DNA from: Paraburkholderia silvatlantica
GTDB lineage: Bacteria > Pseudomonadota > Gammaproteobacteria > Burkholderiales > Burkholderiaceae
Assembly: GCF_003096715.1 (NCBI RefSeq)
Contig: NZ_QEOL01000029.1
Location: 1-64,000 of the forward strand
Length of the DNA stretch: 64,000 nucleotides
Direction of reading: 5' to 3'
The position numbers and the translations under genes are program-made. Under the pieces are notes generated by a model. The model saw only the letters and a program-made list of their open reading frames with translations, was not told the DNA's origin and did no database searches. Shown piece after piece: positions 23,996 to 32,373 of this stretch; position 1 is the first letter of the stretch, and each line of letters begins with the position of its first letter.

Positions 23996-25199
23996 ATGCT
24001 TCAGGAACGCCTCAATCCGTTCAGAAACGCACCGAAAAAGAAGCCGCGCAAGCAGGCCGACGACCCCGGTCAGCGCGCGCTGGTGCTCGGCGCGCTCGGC
24101 GTGGTCTTCGGCGACATCGGCACGAGCCCGATCTACGCGCTGCGCGAAGCCGTCCAGACGGCGCATTCCACGGCGCCGCCCGTGGTGATGGGCGTGCTCT
24201 CCATGATCCTGTGGGCGGTGCTGATCGTCGTGGTGCTCAAGTACGCCTGCTTCGTCATGCGCGCAGACAACGAAGGCGAGGGCGGCATCGTCGCGCTCAC
24301 AGCGCTCGCGCACCCGGCGCTCGCGTTTGGCGTGCTCGCCGCAGTGATCCTTGCGTTGACGGGCGCCGAGGCGCTCTACGCCGACATCGGCCACCTCGGC
24401 ACGCGCTCCATTCGCATCGCGTTCTTTTGCGTCGTGCTGCCCGCGATCGTCGCGGGTTACTTCGGCCAGGCCGCGACCGTGCTGTTCGAGCCGGGCGGCG
24501 CCAGCCAGCCGTTCTTTCGCTCAGTGCCGCATTGGGCGCTCATTCCGGCGATCGGCATCGCCATGCTCGCCACCATCATTGCCTCACAGGCGGTGATCTC
24601 GGGCGCGTTTTCGATGACGAGCCAGGCCATCGAGCCAGGCTTCCTGCCGCGCATGCGCACGATCGAAACCTCGAGCACGCGGCGCGGGCAGATCTATGTT
24701 CCGACGGTCAACGCCGGATTGCTGGTGGCCGTGGTATTTCTCGTGCTGTTCTTTCTATCCGGGCAACGCACCCGGCATGACGCCGGCCGCGCTCGTGAGC
24801 AACGTGCGTCACAATCACGTCCTGCATCGTACGGTGATGGTGTTCGCCAACGTTTCGGAGTCCGCACCGCAGACGGACGATGAAACGCGCATCGAAGCTC
24901 GCGATCTCGGTGCGGGCTGCTGGGAGATCGTCGCGCATCACGGCTTTGTGGAGCGGCCCAATCTGCCGCATCTTTTGGCCGCGCTGCAGGGCCGGCTGGG
25001 CGACTGGCGTTTCGACCCGCAACAAACCACGTTCTACGTGCCGCGCGACGAGGTGCTGCGCGAGCACGCCCAGCAGGACGTGAGCCGCTGGCGCGCGCGG
25101 CTCTTCGCGTTCATGTCGTATCACTGTACTTCGAGCGCGGAGTACTACGGTCTGGCTCCCGCGCACCTGGTCGAGCCAGGCGTGCAGGTGGCGCTATGA
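23996..25199 (+). pseudogene. kup: Kup-type potassium transporter with two internal deletions
   Basis: The first frame (23996 on) reads LGALGVVFGDIGTSPIYALR and DNEGEGGIVALTALA, the Kup N-terminus. It then passes directly to LALTGAEALYADIGHLG, skipping roughly 130-160 residues of a normal Kup. Further Kup sequence follows (IASQAVISGAFSMTSQA, GQIYVPTVN). Near base 24755 a second deletion also shifts frame: the C-terminal domain continues in another frame from TPAALVSNVRHNHVLH to GVQVAL at 25199. In all about 400 codons remain of about 620. Both breaks remove membrane segments, so K+ transport is not expected. The codon use is normal, so decay is recent. Confidence 0.85.
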
Positions 25200-25220
25200 G
25201 CATGACGTCGGCCAGCGCCG

Positions 25221-25775
25221 TCATGCCGTGCCCGCCACCGCCGAAAGCGTGGAGATGATCTCCGCGTTGAAGGCCGGTAGATCGTCGGGCTTGCGGCTCG
25301 TGATGAAGTTGCCGTCGTGGACCATGGTCTCGTCCACCCACTTGCCGCCCGCATTGCGGATATCGTCCTGCAGCGTGGGCCAGCTCGTCATGGTGTGCCC
25401 CTTGACGATCCCGGCCGAGACCGGCAGCCAACCGCCATGGCAGATCACGGCAATCGTCTTGTGCGCGTCGTTGGCGGCGCGCACGAACGCCTGGGCTTCC
25501 GGAATCAGGCGAATGGCGTCCGAGTTCACCACGCCGCCGGGCAATACGACCGCGTCGTAGTCGTCTGCCTTCGCGCTGCCGAAAGTGCGGTCCACCTTGA
25601 TCTTGCTGCCCTTGTCGACGTGACGAAAGCCCTGAATTTGACCGCTTTTCTGCGAGATCACGTCCACCTGCGCCCCCGCTTCCTTTAAGGCGCGGCGCGG
25701 CCCGGTAAGTTCGACTTCCTCGAATCCGTCCATGGCAAGGATTGCGACCTTGCAGTTGTCGAGCATGTTGGCCAT
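25221..25775 (-). CDS. DJ-1/PfpI-family protein (YhbO-like)
   Basis: 184 residues. The conserved VLPGGVVNSD near 77 and the nucleophile elbow AVICHGGW with Cys112-His113 match the PfpI branch, together with an early glutamate (GFEEVEL). Members are glyoxalase/deglycase-type stress proteins; older literature calls them intracellular proteases. GAGGAGG lies about 8 bases before the ATG. It is convergent with the kup relic and divergent from the Gly-rich secreted protein gene. Confidence 0.9.
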   Translation of the reverse strand: MANMLDNCKVAILAMDGFEEVELTGPRRALKEAGAQVDVISQKSGQIQGFRHVDKGSKIKVDRTFGSAKADDYDAVVLPGGVVNSDAIRLIPEAQAFVRAANDAHKTIAVICHGGWLPVSAGIVKGHTMTSWPTLQDDIRNAGGKWVDETMVHDGNFITSRKPDDLPAFNAEIISTLSAVAGTA

Positions 25776-25995
25776 TGCGATTTCCTCCTCGTTGCGATCG
25801 GCTGTGATCGATTGAAACCGTTCTCAACCGCAGCAAGACGGATGCCGCGCGGCGCGGGCAATGCAAATCGACGCAATCGGCGCACAGCCGGGTTCGATTC
25901 GGCGGTGGCATGGCGCTTGCGAAACAAGGGATGAGCGTGGCGCACCACCGGTTCGCCACGCAGCAGTTCCGTCCACAACACTCAAGGAGAGCGAA

Positions 25996-26370
25996 ATGAA
26001 TGGATCGATCAAGCAACTGCTGGCTGGGGTCGTAATCGCAACGTGTTCCGCAGCCGCGCTCGCGCAGGGCGCGGGCGGGGGAGCCGGTGGCGCCGGCGGC
26101 GGCAGCAATGGCGTCGGTGCAGGCGGCGGCACGACGGGCGCGGCGGGCATCAACACGGAGCGTCCGCCGGGCAGCACCGCGGGTACCCGTTATGAGAACA
26201 GCGGCTACGGCGCGCCCGGCACCACCGCGACGGGTGGCGGCCAGGGAACGGGAACTGGCGCGGCGCCTGCGCCGGCACCGGGAACCCGCCAGACCATGCC
26301 GTATAACAACAATGGCTACGGCAATGGCGGGATGAGCACGCAGCCTGGCGGCTCGCAGGGGAGCGAGTAA
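25996..26370 (+). CDS. Secreted glycine-rich low-complexity protein
   Basis: 124 residues with a signal peptide (MNGSIKQLLAGVVIATCSAAALA). The rest is almost entirely Gly, Ala, Thr, Pro, Asn and Ser, with a run GGGAGGAGGGSNGVGAGGG and a NNNGYGNGG segment near the end. AAGGAGAG lies 5 bases upstream. It would be periplasmic or exported and disordered. A terminator follows at 26425. No function can be inferred. Confidence 0.6.
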   Translation: MNGSIKQLLAGVVIATCSAAALAQGAGGGAGGAGGGSNGVGAGGGTTGAAGINTERPPGSTAGTRYENSGYGAPGTTATGGGQGTGTGAAPAPAPGTRQTMPYNNNGYGNGGMSTQPGGSQGSE

Positions 26371-26424
26371 GGCCGGGGTGCGTAGCTAAACTAACTATCC
26401 AGCAAAAATCGGGGATGCAGCGTG

Positions 26425-26463
26425 AAGGGCGGGCGACGCAAACTGCGTTCGCCCGCCCTTTTT
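26425..26463. terminator. Rho-independent terminator between convergent genes
   Basis: AAGGGCGGGCGACGC (26425-26439) pairs with GCGTTCGCCCGCCCTT (26445-26460), with one bulged base, and a run of T follows. It ends the Gly-rich protein gene and can serve in the other orientation as well. Confidence 0.85.
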
Positions 26464-26483
26464 AGGCCGCATTTTTTCAATCG

Positions 26484-26514
26484 ACTGGTCAGTCGATTGG
26501 ACTGGTCAGTCGAT
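26484..26514. repeat. Tandem 17-bp duplication over the MFS stop codon
   Basis: ACTGGTCAGTCGATTGG is followed directly by ACTGGTCAGTCGAT. The second copy holds the stop codon of the MHS gene (26506-26508 on the minus strand). The first copy is also part of the perfect dyad CAATCGACTG / CAGTCGATTG just left of it. Confidence 0.9.
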
Positions 26515-27810
26515 CGCCTTGTTGCCGGTTTCTTCGAACATCGAAACGGCGATGAGCGAAATCAGCACGCAGCCGATCATGTACCAGGCGGGCGCCATCT
26601 TGTTGCCCGTCACGTGGATGAGCCAGCCGGCCACGAGTTGAGCCGTACCGCCGAACACGGAAACCGCGATGGCGTACGCGCTCGACATATAGCCTGCGCG
26701 CAGATGCTTCGGAAAGTTTTCCGGCATCAGCGCGTAAGCGGGGGCGGAGCCCATCGTATAGCAGAGCATGAGCACGATGAGCGCGGCGAGCACGACCGGC
26801 AGCGACGGGTAGTGCGTCATCAGCCAGAACGCCGGATAGAGCAGCAGGATCAGCGCGACGCGTCCGATCACCGTGAGCGGCTTGCGGCGGCCCATGCGGT
26901 CCGACCACGCGCCGTAGATCGGGCACATCACGAGCGAGATCGTGCTGGATGCCACGCCGGCGAGGATAGACATTTTGGGTGGCAGTCCCAGGTACTGGAT
27001 GCAGTAGGTCGGCATGTAGTACATCATCACATACGTCGAAACCGACATGCCCATGACCGCGAAGATCGTGAGAAACCAGTTGCGCACGTACAGGCCGCGC
27101 TTCGGGTCGCTGCGGTCCGCCACCACGCGCTGGGCGGGCGGCTCTTCGCGAATGTGCCGGCGCAGATAGATGCCGACTGGCGCGATGAGCGTGCCGAGCA
27201 GGAACGGGATGCGCCAACCCCAGCTATGCATCGTTTCTGCGGAGAGCAGGAAGCCAAGGCTCGCCGCGAGGCCCGAGCCGAGCAGCGCCGCCGCGCCTTG
27301 GCTCGCGAGCTGCCAGCTCGCGCGAAAGCCGCGGCTCGCCTGTCCGCCCATTTCGAGGAGCGTGGCAGTTGCCGCGCCGAACTCGCCGCCTTGCGCGAAA
27401 CCCTGCACGAGACGGGCGACGACGATCAGCAGCGGGGCAGCCAAGCCGATCTGTGCATAGGTGGGCGCAAGACCGATGGACGCGGAACCCGCCGCCATCA
27501 GCAGGATGGTGAGCGTGAGCGCCGGCTTGCGGCCCGCGCGATCCGCATAGCGGCCGAGCACGATGCCGCCGAGCGGGCGCATCACGAAGCCCACGGCGAA
27601 CACCGCGAACGCGAGCAGCAGCGACGTGACCTGGCTGTCGGCTGGAAAGAACTGATGGCCGATCGTGAGCGCGAAATAGCTATAGACAGTGAAATCGAAG
27701 AATTCGAGCAGGTTGCCGATCACCGCCGCGAGCACGATCTTGCGCTGATAGCCCGGCGAGACCGGCACTTCTTCGGCCGCTTTCACAAGCGGTTCGGTGG
27801 CGGCGTTCAT
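26506..27810 (-). CDS. MFS transporter, MHS type, coupled to an M20 amidohydrolase
   Basis: 434 residues with about 12 helices. The signature IGNLLEFFDFTVYSYFAL is near residue 31, and the MFS loop RYADRAGRKPAL near 96. The ATG (27810) overlaps the stop of the upstream amidohydrolase gene in an ATGA, so the two are translationally coupled. The permease probably imports the amide or N-acyl compound the hydrolase cleaves. The stop codon lies in a 17-bp tandem duplication. A longer open frame runs upstream but is antisense-type sequence over the amidohydrolase gene. Confidence 0.9.
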   Translation of the reverse strand: MNAATEPLVKAAEEVPVSPGYQRKIVLAAVIGNLLEFFDFTVYSYFALTIGHQFFPADSQVTSLLLAFAVFAVGFVMRPLGGIVLGRYADRAGRKPALTLTILLMAAGSASIGLAPTYAQIGLAAPLLIVVARLVQGFAQGGEFGAATATLLEMGGQASRGFRASWQLASQGAAALLGSGLAASLGFLLSAETMHSWGWRIPFLLGTLIAPVGIYLRRHIREEPPAQRVVADRSDPKRGLYVRNWFLTIFAVMGMSVSTYVMMYYMPTYCIQYLGLPPKMSILAGVASSTISLVMCPIYGAWSDRMGRRKPLTVIGRVALILLLYPAFWLMTHYPSLPVVLAALIVLMLCYTMGSAPAYALMPENFPKHLRAGYMSSAYAIAVSVFGGTAQLVAGWLIHVTGNKMAPAWYMIGCVLISLIAVSMFEETGNKAID

Positions 27811-28997
27811 GCGCGGTCCTTGCTGAGGAAGCGTTCGACGAGGCGCGTCCAGAACGCGGCGCCGATGGTCAGGTTCTCGTCGTTGAAGTCGTAGCGCGCG
27901 TTGTGCAGCATCGGCCGGCCTTCGCCATTGCCAAGGCGTACGAAACAACCGGGGCGCTGCTGCAGGTAGTACGCGAAGTCCTCGCTGCCGGCGATCGGCG
28001 GGAATGGCGCGATGACGTGTTCCGGCCCGACCAGTTCCTCGGCGACCTGACGCGCGAATCCGGTTTCGGCTTCGCTGTTGATCAGCACCGGATAGCCGCG
28101 GATGAATTCGATGTCCACCGTCGCGCCGTAGCTCTGCGCTTGCGCCTGCACGAGCGCGCGGATGCGCGCCTCGAGCGTCGCGCGCACCTCGGGCGAGAAC
28201 GAGCGCACGCTCATTTCCAGCACGGCGTCTTCGGGAATGACGTTCGGCGCATGGCCTGAACGGAACGCGCCGACGGTCACGACCGCGGCTTCGTTGGGAT
28301 CGACGTTGCGCGACACCACCGACTGCAGGGCCATCACGATGCTGCTGCCCACGAACACCGGGTCGACGGCCAGATGCGGGCGCGCCGCGTGTCCGCCCTT
28401 GCCGTGAACGCGCAGCTTGACGGTGTCGCACGCGGCCATGAGCGGGCCGGCGCGAAAGCCGAACGTGCCGGTGGGCATGCCCGGATGGTTGTGCAGCCCG
28501 AAGATGGCTTCGCAGGGGAAACGCTCGAACAGGCCGTCGGCGATCATGCGCTCGGCGCCGCTGTCCGAACCGGCTTCTTCGGCGGGCTGAAAGATCAGGT
28601 GGACGGTGCCGTCGAAATTGCGCGTTCTGGCGAGCTGGCGCGCAGCGCCGAGCAGCACGGCGGTGTGGCCGTCGTGGCCGCACGCGTGCATCTTGCCCTG
28701 GTGGACGCTTGCGTAGTCGAGGCCGGTCAGCTCCTGGATCGGCAGGGCGTCCATGTCGGCGCGCACGCCTACGGTGCGCGTGCTCGTGCCCGCCTTGAGC
28801 GACGCCACGACGCCGTGCCCGCCCACGTGGCGCGTGACTTCGTAGCCCCAGGACTCGAGCTTCCCAGCGACGAAGCGCGACGTGTCGGCTTCCTCGTACG
28901 ACAGCTCGGGGTGCTTGTGGAGGTGATGACGAATTTCGTCGAGTTCCGATCGGGCTTCGGCCAGATCGGCGACTTCGCAGTAGCGGTGCTCGCTCAC
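27807..28997 (-). CDS. M20D amidohydrolase (hippurate/N-acyl amino acid hydrolase type)
   Basis: 396 residues. The metal and catalytic motifs are VRADMDALPI near 78, HACGHDGHTAVLLGAA near 107 and IFQPAEEAGS near 136, and GSEDFAYYLQQRPG near 344 holds the last ligands. This is the layout of hippurate hydrolase and indole-acetyl amino acid hydrolases, cytoplasmic di-metal enzymes that free an amino acid from an N-acyl conjugate. It is coupled to the MHS permease (27810) and divergent from a LysR gene (29162). The substrate is not known; aromatic acyl amino acids are a common choice in the family. Confidence 0.9.
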   Translation of the reverse strand: MSEHRYCEVADLAEARSELDEIRHHLHKHPELSYEEADTSRFVAGKLESWGYEVTRHVGGHGVVASLKAGTSTRTVGVRADMDALPIQELTGLDYASVHQGKMHACGHDGHTAVLLGAARQLARTRNFDGTVHLIFQPAEEAGSDSGAERMIADGLFERFPCEAIFGLHNHPGMPTGTFGFRAGPLMAACDTVKLRVHGKGGHAARPHLAVDPVFVGSSIVMALQSVVSRNVDPNEAAVVTVGAFRSGHAPNVIPEDAVLEMSVRSFSPEVRATLEARIRALVQAQAQSYGATVDIEFIRGYPVLINSEAETGFARQVAEELVGPEHVIAPFPPIAGSEDFAYYLQQRPGCFVRLGNGEGRPMLHNARYDFNDENLTIGAAFWTRLVERFLSKDRA

Positions 28998-29094
28998 GAG
29001 GAACTCCTTTTATTGGAATAGGTTTGGGCACAAGCCAAAGGCCGAGTATTGCATCGACGAAAAACTCGACCCATGACGGAAAAGCATCGAAAAT

Positions 29095-29111
29095 GTTGAC
29101 TTGAAGTCAAC
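29095..29111. promoter_or_regulatory. LysR-type binding site between LysR and M20 genes
   Basis: GTTGACTT and AAGTCAAC form a perfect 17-bp dyad around one G. It contains the T-N11-A type spacing of LysR sites and lies 50 bases before the LysR start, in the divergent region with the amidohydrolase operon. Confidence 0.6.
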
Positions 29112-29161
29112 GATCGATTGTCGCGGCGCAGCAAGGCAACGCGCGCGGAAGGAGCCATGCA

Positions 29162-30115
29162 GTGCGGGGAAAGGCAGATCGGGAAGGTGCGGCGCGCGGC
29201 GCGATCGAGGATATCGGCGAGCGGCCGCTGCGCTATCTGGCCGAAATCGCGGCGGCAGGCGGCGTGCGCATGGCCGCCGAGGCGCTGGGCATCAACGCCT
29301 CGGTCATCAGCCGGCAGGTGGCGGCGCTCGAGCGGCGGCTGCGCTTTCCGCTGATCGAGCGGCGCGGGCGCAACGTGGCTTTGACGGAGATCGGTCAGGT
29401 GCTCGTGGACCACTACCGCGACGGGCAGCGCCGCCAGCGCGATCTGGCCGCGCGTCTGGAGGAGTACCGGCACCTGAGGCGCGGTCGCGTGGCGCTCGGC
29501 GTGGGCGAGGGCTTCATCGGCAACCTGATCGCGCGTGCGCTGCAGCGCTTTTCGATGACGTACCCGGACATTCTCGTGGAGATCCGCTCAGGGCCGACGC
29601 CGGTCGTGCTGTCGCTCGTGCGCGACGACGTCGTCGATATCGGGCTGTGCACACGCACCGCCGACGACCCTGCCATGCGCATTCATCCCTTCGCGTCGCG
29701 CCCGCTCTGTGCGCTCGTCGCGCCCTCGCACCGCTTTGCGAAGATGCCGAAGGTGGCCCCCGCCGAACTCGCCGGCGAGCGCCTGATCTTCATGACCGAG
29801 TCGTTCGGTGTGCAGCATTTCGTGCAGTCGTTGTTCGACGACGCGCGTCTGAACGTGATGCCGGCTTATCGCGTGGATCTGTTCAACACGGCACAGACGC
29901 TCGCGGCCGCGGGTCTTGGCGTGGCGTTCATGTCGTCGATTACGGCGCGCCGCGGCATCGATCTGGGCGAACTGGTGGCCGTGCCGATCGATCATCCGAT
30001 CGCCGCGGGCTTTTCGAGCCAGATGGTCACGCGCGTGGGACGCAGGCTCTCGCCAGCCGCCGATCACCTGAGGAAGCAGCTTGCGCAGAGTTTTCTGGAG
30101 TCGGCGGCGAAGTAG
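29162..30115 (+). CDS. LysR-family regulator of the M20-MHS operon
   Basis: 317 residues from a GTG start; AAGGAG lies 7 bases upstream. The helix-turn-helix is PLRYLAEIAAAGGVRMAAEALG with NASVISRQVAALERRL (residues about 22-60). The effector domain contains GVGEGFIGNLIARALQRF near 112, and a long basic N-terminal extension precedes the domain. It is divergent from the amidohydrolase-permease operon, with a good LysR dyad (29095-29111) between, so it most likely activates that operon in response to its substrate. The inducer is unknown. Confidence 0.87.
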   Translation: MRGKADREGAARGAIEDIGERPLRYLAEIAAAGGVRMAAEALGINASVISRQVAALERRLRFPLIERRGRNVALTEIGQVLVDHYRDGQRRQRDLAARLEEYRHLRRGRVALGVGEGFIGNLIARALQRFSMTYPDILVEIRSGPTPVVLSLVRDDVVDIGLCTRTADDPAMRIHPFASRPLCALVAPSHRFAKMPKVAPAELAGERLIFMTESFGVQHFVQSLFDDARLNVMPAYRVDLFNTAQTLAAAGLGVAFMSSITARRGIDLGELVAVPIDHPIAAGFSSQMVTRVGRRLSPAADHLRKQLAQSFLESAAK

Positions 30116-30141
30116 TCGGAAGACGTGGCGCGCGCAACGAA

Positions 30142-30858
30142 TCAGTTGCCGGTGTCCGATGCCGGCGGCGTGTCCCCGATCCTCAACACCGCATCGCGTT
30201 TGGCGAGCAAATGCTGCCGCAGTATGGCCGCGAGCCGTTTGCCGTCGCGCGCGTCGAGCGCCTCCAGCATCTCGCCATGCTCACGGATCGCACGGTCCCA
30301 CTTGGCGGTTTCGAAGTTCGAGCGAAACCGCAGCGCCTGCAAACGTCGATTCACCGCGATATACGTTTGCCGCAGCGCCGAATTGCGCGCTGCTTCGTTG
30401 ATCTTGTCGTGAATCGCCTGATTGCGGCTGTAGTAGCCGGCCAGATCGTTCTGCGCGCGGCAGGCGAGCATGGCGTAGTGCAGCGCCTTGATCTCGGCGA
30501 TTTCGGCCGCGGTGATCCGCTCGCACGCCAGTTCGCCTGAAAACGCTTCGAGCCCGCTCATGAGTTCGAAGGTCTCGCGCAGTTCCGCCTCCGACATCTT
30601 CGAGACCGAGGCGCCGCGATTCGGCGAAATCTCGATCAGCCCTTCGGACGCGAGCACCTTCAGCGCCTCGCGCAGCGGCGTGCGCGAAATGCCCAGGGTT
30701 TCGCACAGCTCGCGTTCGTTGAGCTTGCGCCCGGCCTCGAGCACGCCTTCCACGATGAACCGTCGCAGATGGTCGACGACGGTGTCGTGGAGTTGCTGGC
30801 GGGCAATGGGCGGCAGCTCCGGGCTGATCGCAGAGGGGTTCAGGTTCGGGTTTTGCAT
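30142..30858 (-). CDS. GntR-family regulator, FCD (FadR) subfamily
   Basis: 238 residues. The GntR winged helix occupies about 20-88 (LNERELCETLGISRTPLREALKVLASEGL). The all-helical FCD ligand domain follows, with the metal or ligand residues expected around IHDKINEAARNSAL and the C-terminal QHL segment. It is divergent from an aminotransferase-MFS-dehydrogenase operon and likely represses it until a hydroxy or oxo acid is present, as is common for FCD regulators. Its start codon lies inside the palindrome TTTTGCATGCAAAA, pointing to autoregulation. Confidence 0.9.
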   Translation of the reverse strand: MQNPNLNPSAISPELPPIARQQLHDTVVDHLRRFIVEGVLEAGRKLNERELCETLGISRTPLREALKVLASEGLIEISPNRGASVSKMSEAELRETFELMSGLEAFSGELACERITAAEIAEIKALHYAMLACRAQNDLAGYYSRNQAIHDKINEAARNSALRQTYIAVNRRLQALRFRSNFETAKWDRAIREHGEMLEALDARDGKRLAAILRQHLLAKRDAVLRIGDTPPASDTGN

Positions 30859-30864
30859 GCAAAA
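30851..30864. promoter_or_regulatory. Palindrome over the GntR start codon
   Basis: TTTTGCATGCAAAA is a perfect 14-bp palindrome containing the GntR start codon. It shares ATGCAAAA with the dyad upstream of the aminotransferase gene, suggesting one regulator at both sites. Confidence 0.55.
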
Positions 30865-30987
30865 GGCATTTCCATCGATTTCCAGCGAATTTTAGCCCAA
30901 GGACAGGACCCCAAAGAAGCCAGCTGAGATTGGGGTAAACCACGTCGGAATTGTCTGTCTGCACATGAGCGGGCTGAATTATAGTTT

Positions 30988-31006
30988 TTTGAATGCAAAA
31001 TTCAAA
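30988..31006. promoter_or_regulatory. Dyad upstream of the aminotransferase operon
   Basis: TTTGAAT and ATTCAAA flank GCAAA. It lies just before the ribosome site of the class V aminotransferase gene, where a bound repressor would block elongation or initiation. The divergent GntR protein is the obvious candidate. Confidence 0.6.
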
Positions 31007-31020
31007 ACAGGAGCGATTGC

Positions 31021-32238
31021 ATGTTGAAGCTCGATTTCCATCCCGCTGGTCGCCACTTTCTGCAGATTCCCGGCCCGAGCCCGGTGCCGGATCGCATCCT
31101 GCGCGCGATGAGCTATCCGACCATCGACCATCGCGGGCCGGAGTTCGCCGTACTCGGACTCAAGGTGCTGGAAGGCATCAAGAAGATCTTCAAGACGCAG
31201 CAGCCGGTGGTGATCTACCCGGCCTCCGGCACGGGCGCGTGGGAAGCCGCGCTCACCAACACGCTGAGCCCCGGCGACACGGTGCTGATGTTCGAGACGG
31301 GCCATTTTGCGACGTTGTGGAAGCAGATGGCCGAGCGTCTTGGCCTGAAGCCGGAGTTTCTCGGCCTGCCCGGCATCGAAGGCTGGCGGCGCGGCGTGCA
31401 GGCCGACATGATCGAAAAGCGTCTGCGCGAAGACGCGCAGCACGCCATCAAGGCGGTTTGCGTGGTGCATAACGAGACTTCGACCGGCGTGACCTCGGAC
31501 ATCGCTGCGGTGCGCCGCGCGATCGACGCCGCGGGTCACCCGGCGCTGCTGCTCGTCGACACGATTTCCGGTCTCGCCAGCGCTGATTATCGCCACGACG
31601 AATGGGGCGTGGACGTGACCATCTCCGGCTCGCAGAAGGGTCTCATGCTGCCGCCGGGCATCAGCTTCAACGCCGTGTCGGCGAAGGCGCTGGCCGCGAG
31701 CGGGCACGCAAGGCTGCCGCGCAGCTTCTGGGGCTGGGCTGAGATCATCGAGATGAACAAGAGCGGGTACTGGCCGTACACGCCCAATACGAACCTGCTC
31801 TACGGCCTTTGCGAAGCGCTCGACATGCTGCAGGACGAAGGGCTCGACAACGTGTTCGCGCGGCATCGGCGGCTAGGCGAGGCGTGCCGGCGCGCGGTGC
31901 GCACGTGGGGGCTCGAGATCCAGTGCGCCGATCCCGCCGTCTACAGCCCCGTGCTCACGGGCGTGATGATGCCCGAAGGCGTGGATGCGGATGCGGTGCG
32001 CAAGATCATTTACGAGCGCTTCGATCTTTCGCTCGGCACGGGCCTCGGCAAGGTCAAGGGGCGCATGTTCCGCATCGGGCATCTGGGCGACTGCAACGAC
32101 CTCACGCTGCTGGCGGCATTGGCCGGCTGCGAGATGGGCCTGCGTATCGCGGGCGTGCCCTTGAAGGACAGCGGCTTGCCCGCCGCGATGGAATATCTCG
32201 CGGCGCAACCCAACGTGGTGTCGCTGAAAGCCGCCTGA
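31021..32238 (+). CDS. Class V aminotransferase (serine/alanine-glyoxylate aminotransferase type)
   Basis: 405 residues. PGPSPVPDRILRAM at 18-30 and the PLP lysine Lys206 in TISGSQKGLMLPPG match the AgxT/SgaA branch, which moves an amino group from serine or alanine to glyoxylate, yielding glycine. AGGAG precedes the ATG by 8 bases. It heads an operon with an MFS permease (32374) and a FAD/Fe-S hydroxyacid dehydrogenase (33667), opposite a GntR regulator. The set suits conversion of an imported C2-C3 hydroxy acid through glyoxylate to an amino acid. The true amino donor is not determined. Confidence 0.85.
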   Translation: MLKLDFHPAGRHFLQIPGPSPVPDRILRAMSYPTIDHRGPEFAVLGLKVLEGIKKIFKTQQPVVIYPASGTGAWEAALTNTLSPGDTVLMFETGHFATLWKQMAERLGLKPEFLGLPGIEGWRRGVQADMIEKRLREDAQHAIKAVCVVHNETSTGVTSDIAAVRRAIDAAGHPALLLVDTISGLASADYRHDEWGVDVTISGSQKGLMLPPGISFNAVSAKALAASGHARLPRSFWGWAEIIEMNKSGYWPYTPNTNLLYGLCEALDMLQDEGLDNVFARHRRLGEACRRAVRTWGLEIQCADPAVYSPVLTGVMMPEGVDADAVRKIIYERFDLSLGTGLGKVKGRMFRIGHLGDCNDLTLLAALAGCEMGLRIAGVPLKDSGLPAAMEYLAAQPNVVSLKAA

Positions 32239-32373
32239 AGCGGCGCGCTTGCCTACGCCGCGCACGGGGCGCGGCAGGTCAGGCCGATTCCGGGGGATGT
32301 GAGGTCGTTCCCATGCCGGACGCCACTTCGAGAAGGGCGATGCGGCCGATAGAACCAGCAACGGAGACAGACG

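Noticed and set aside
26422-27894. 490-codon plus-strand open frame
   Set aside because: It is antisense to the MHS permease, is Arg/His-rich and begins inside a terminator.
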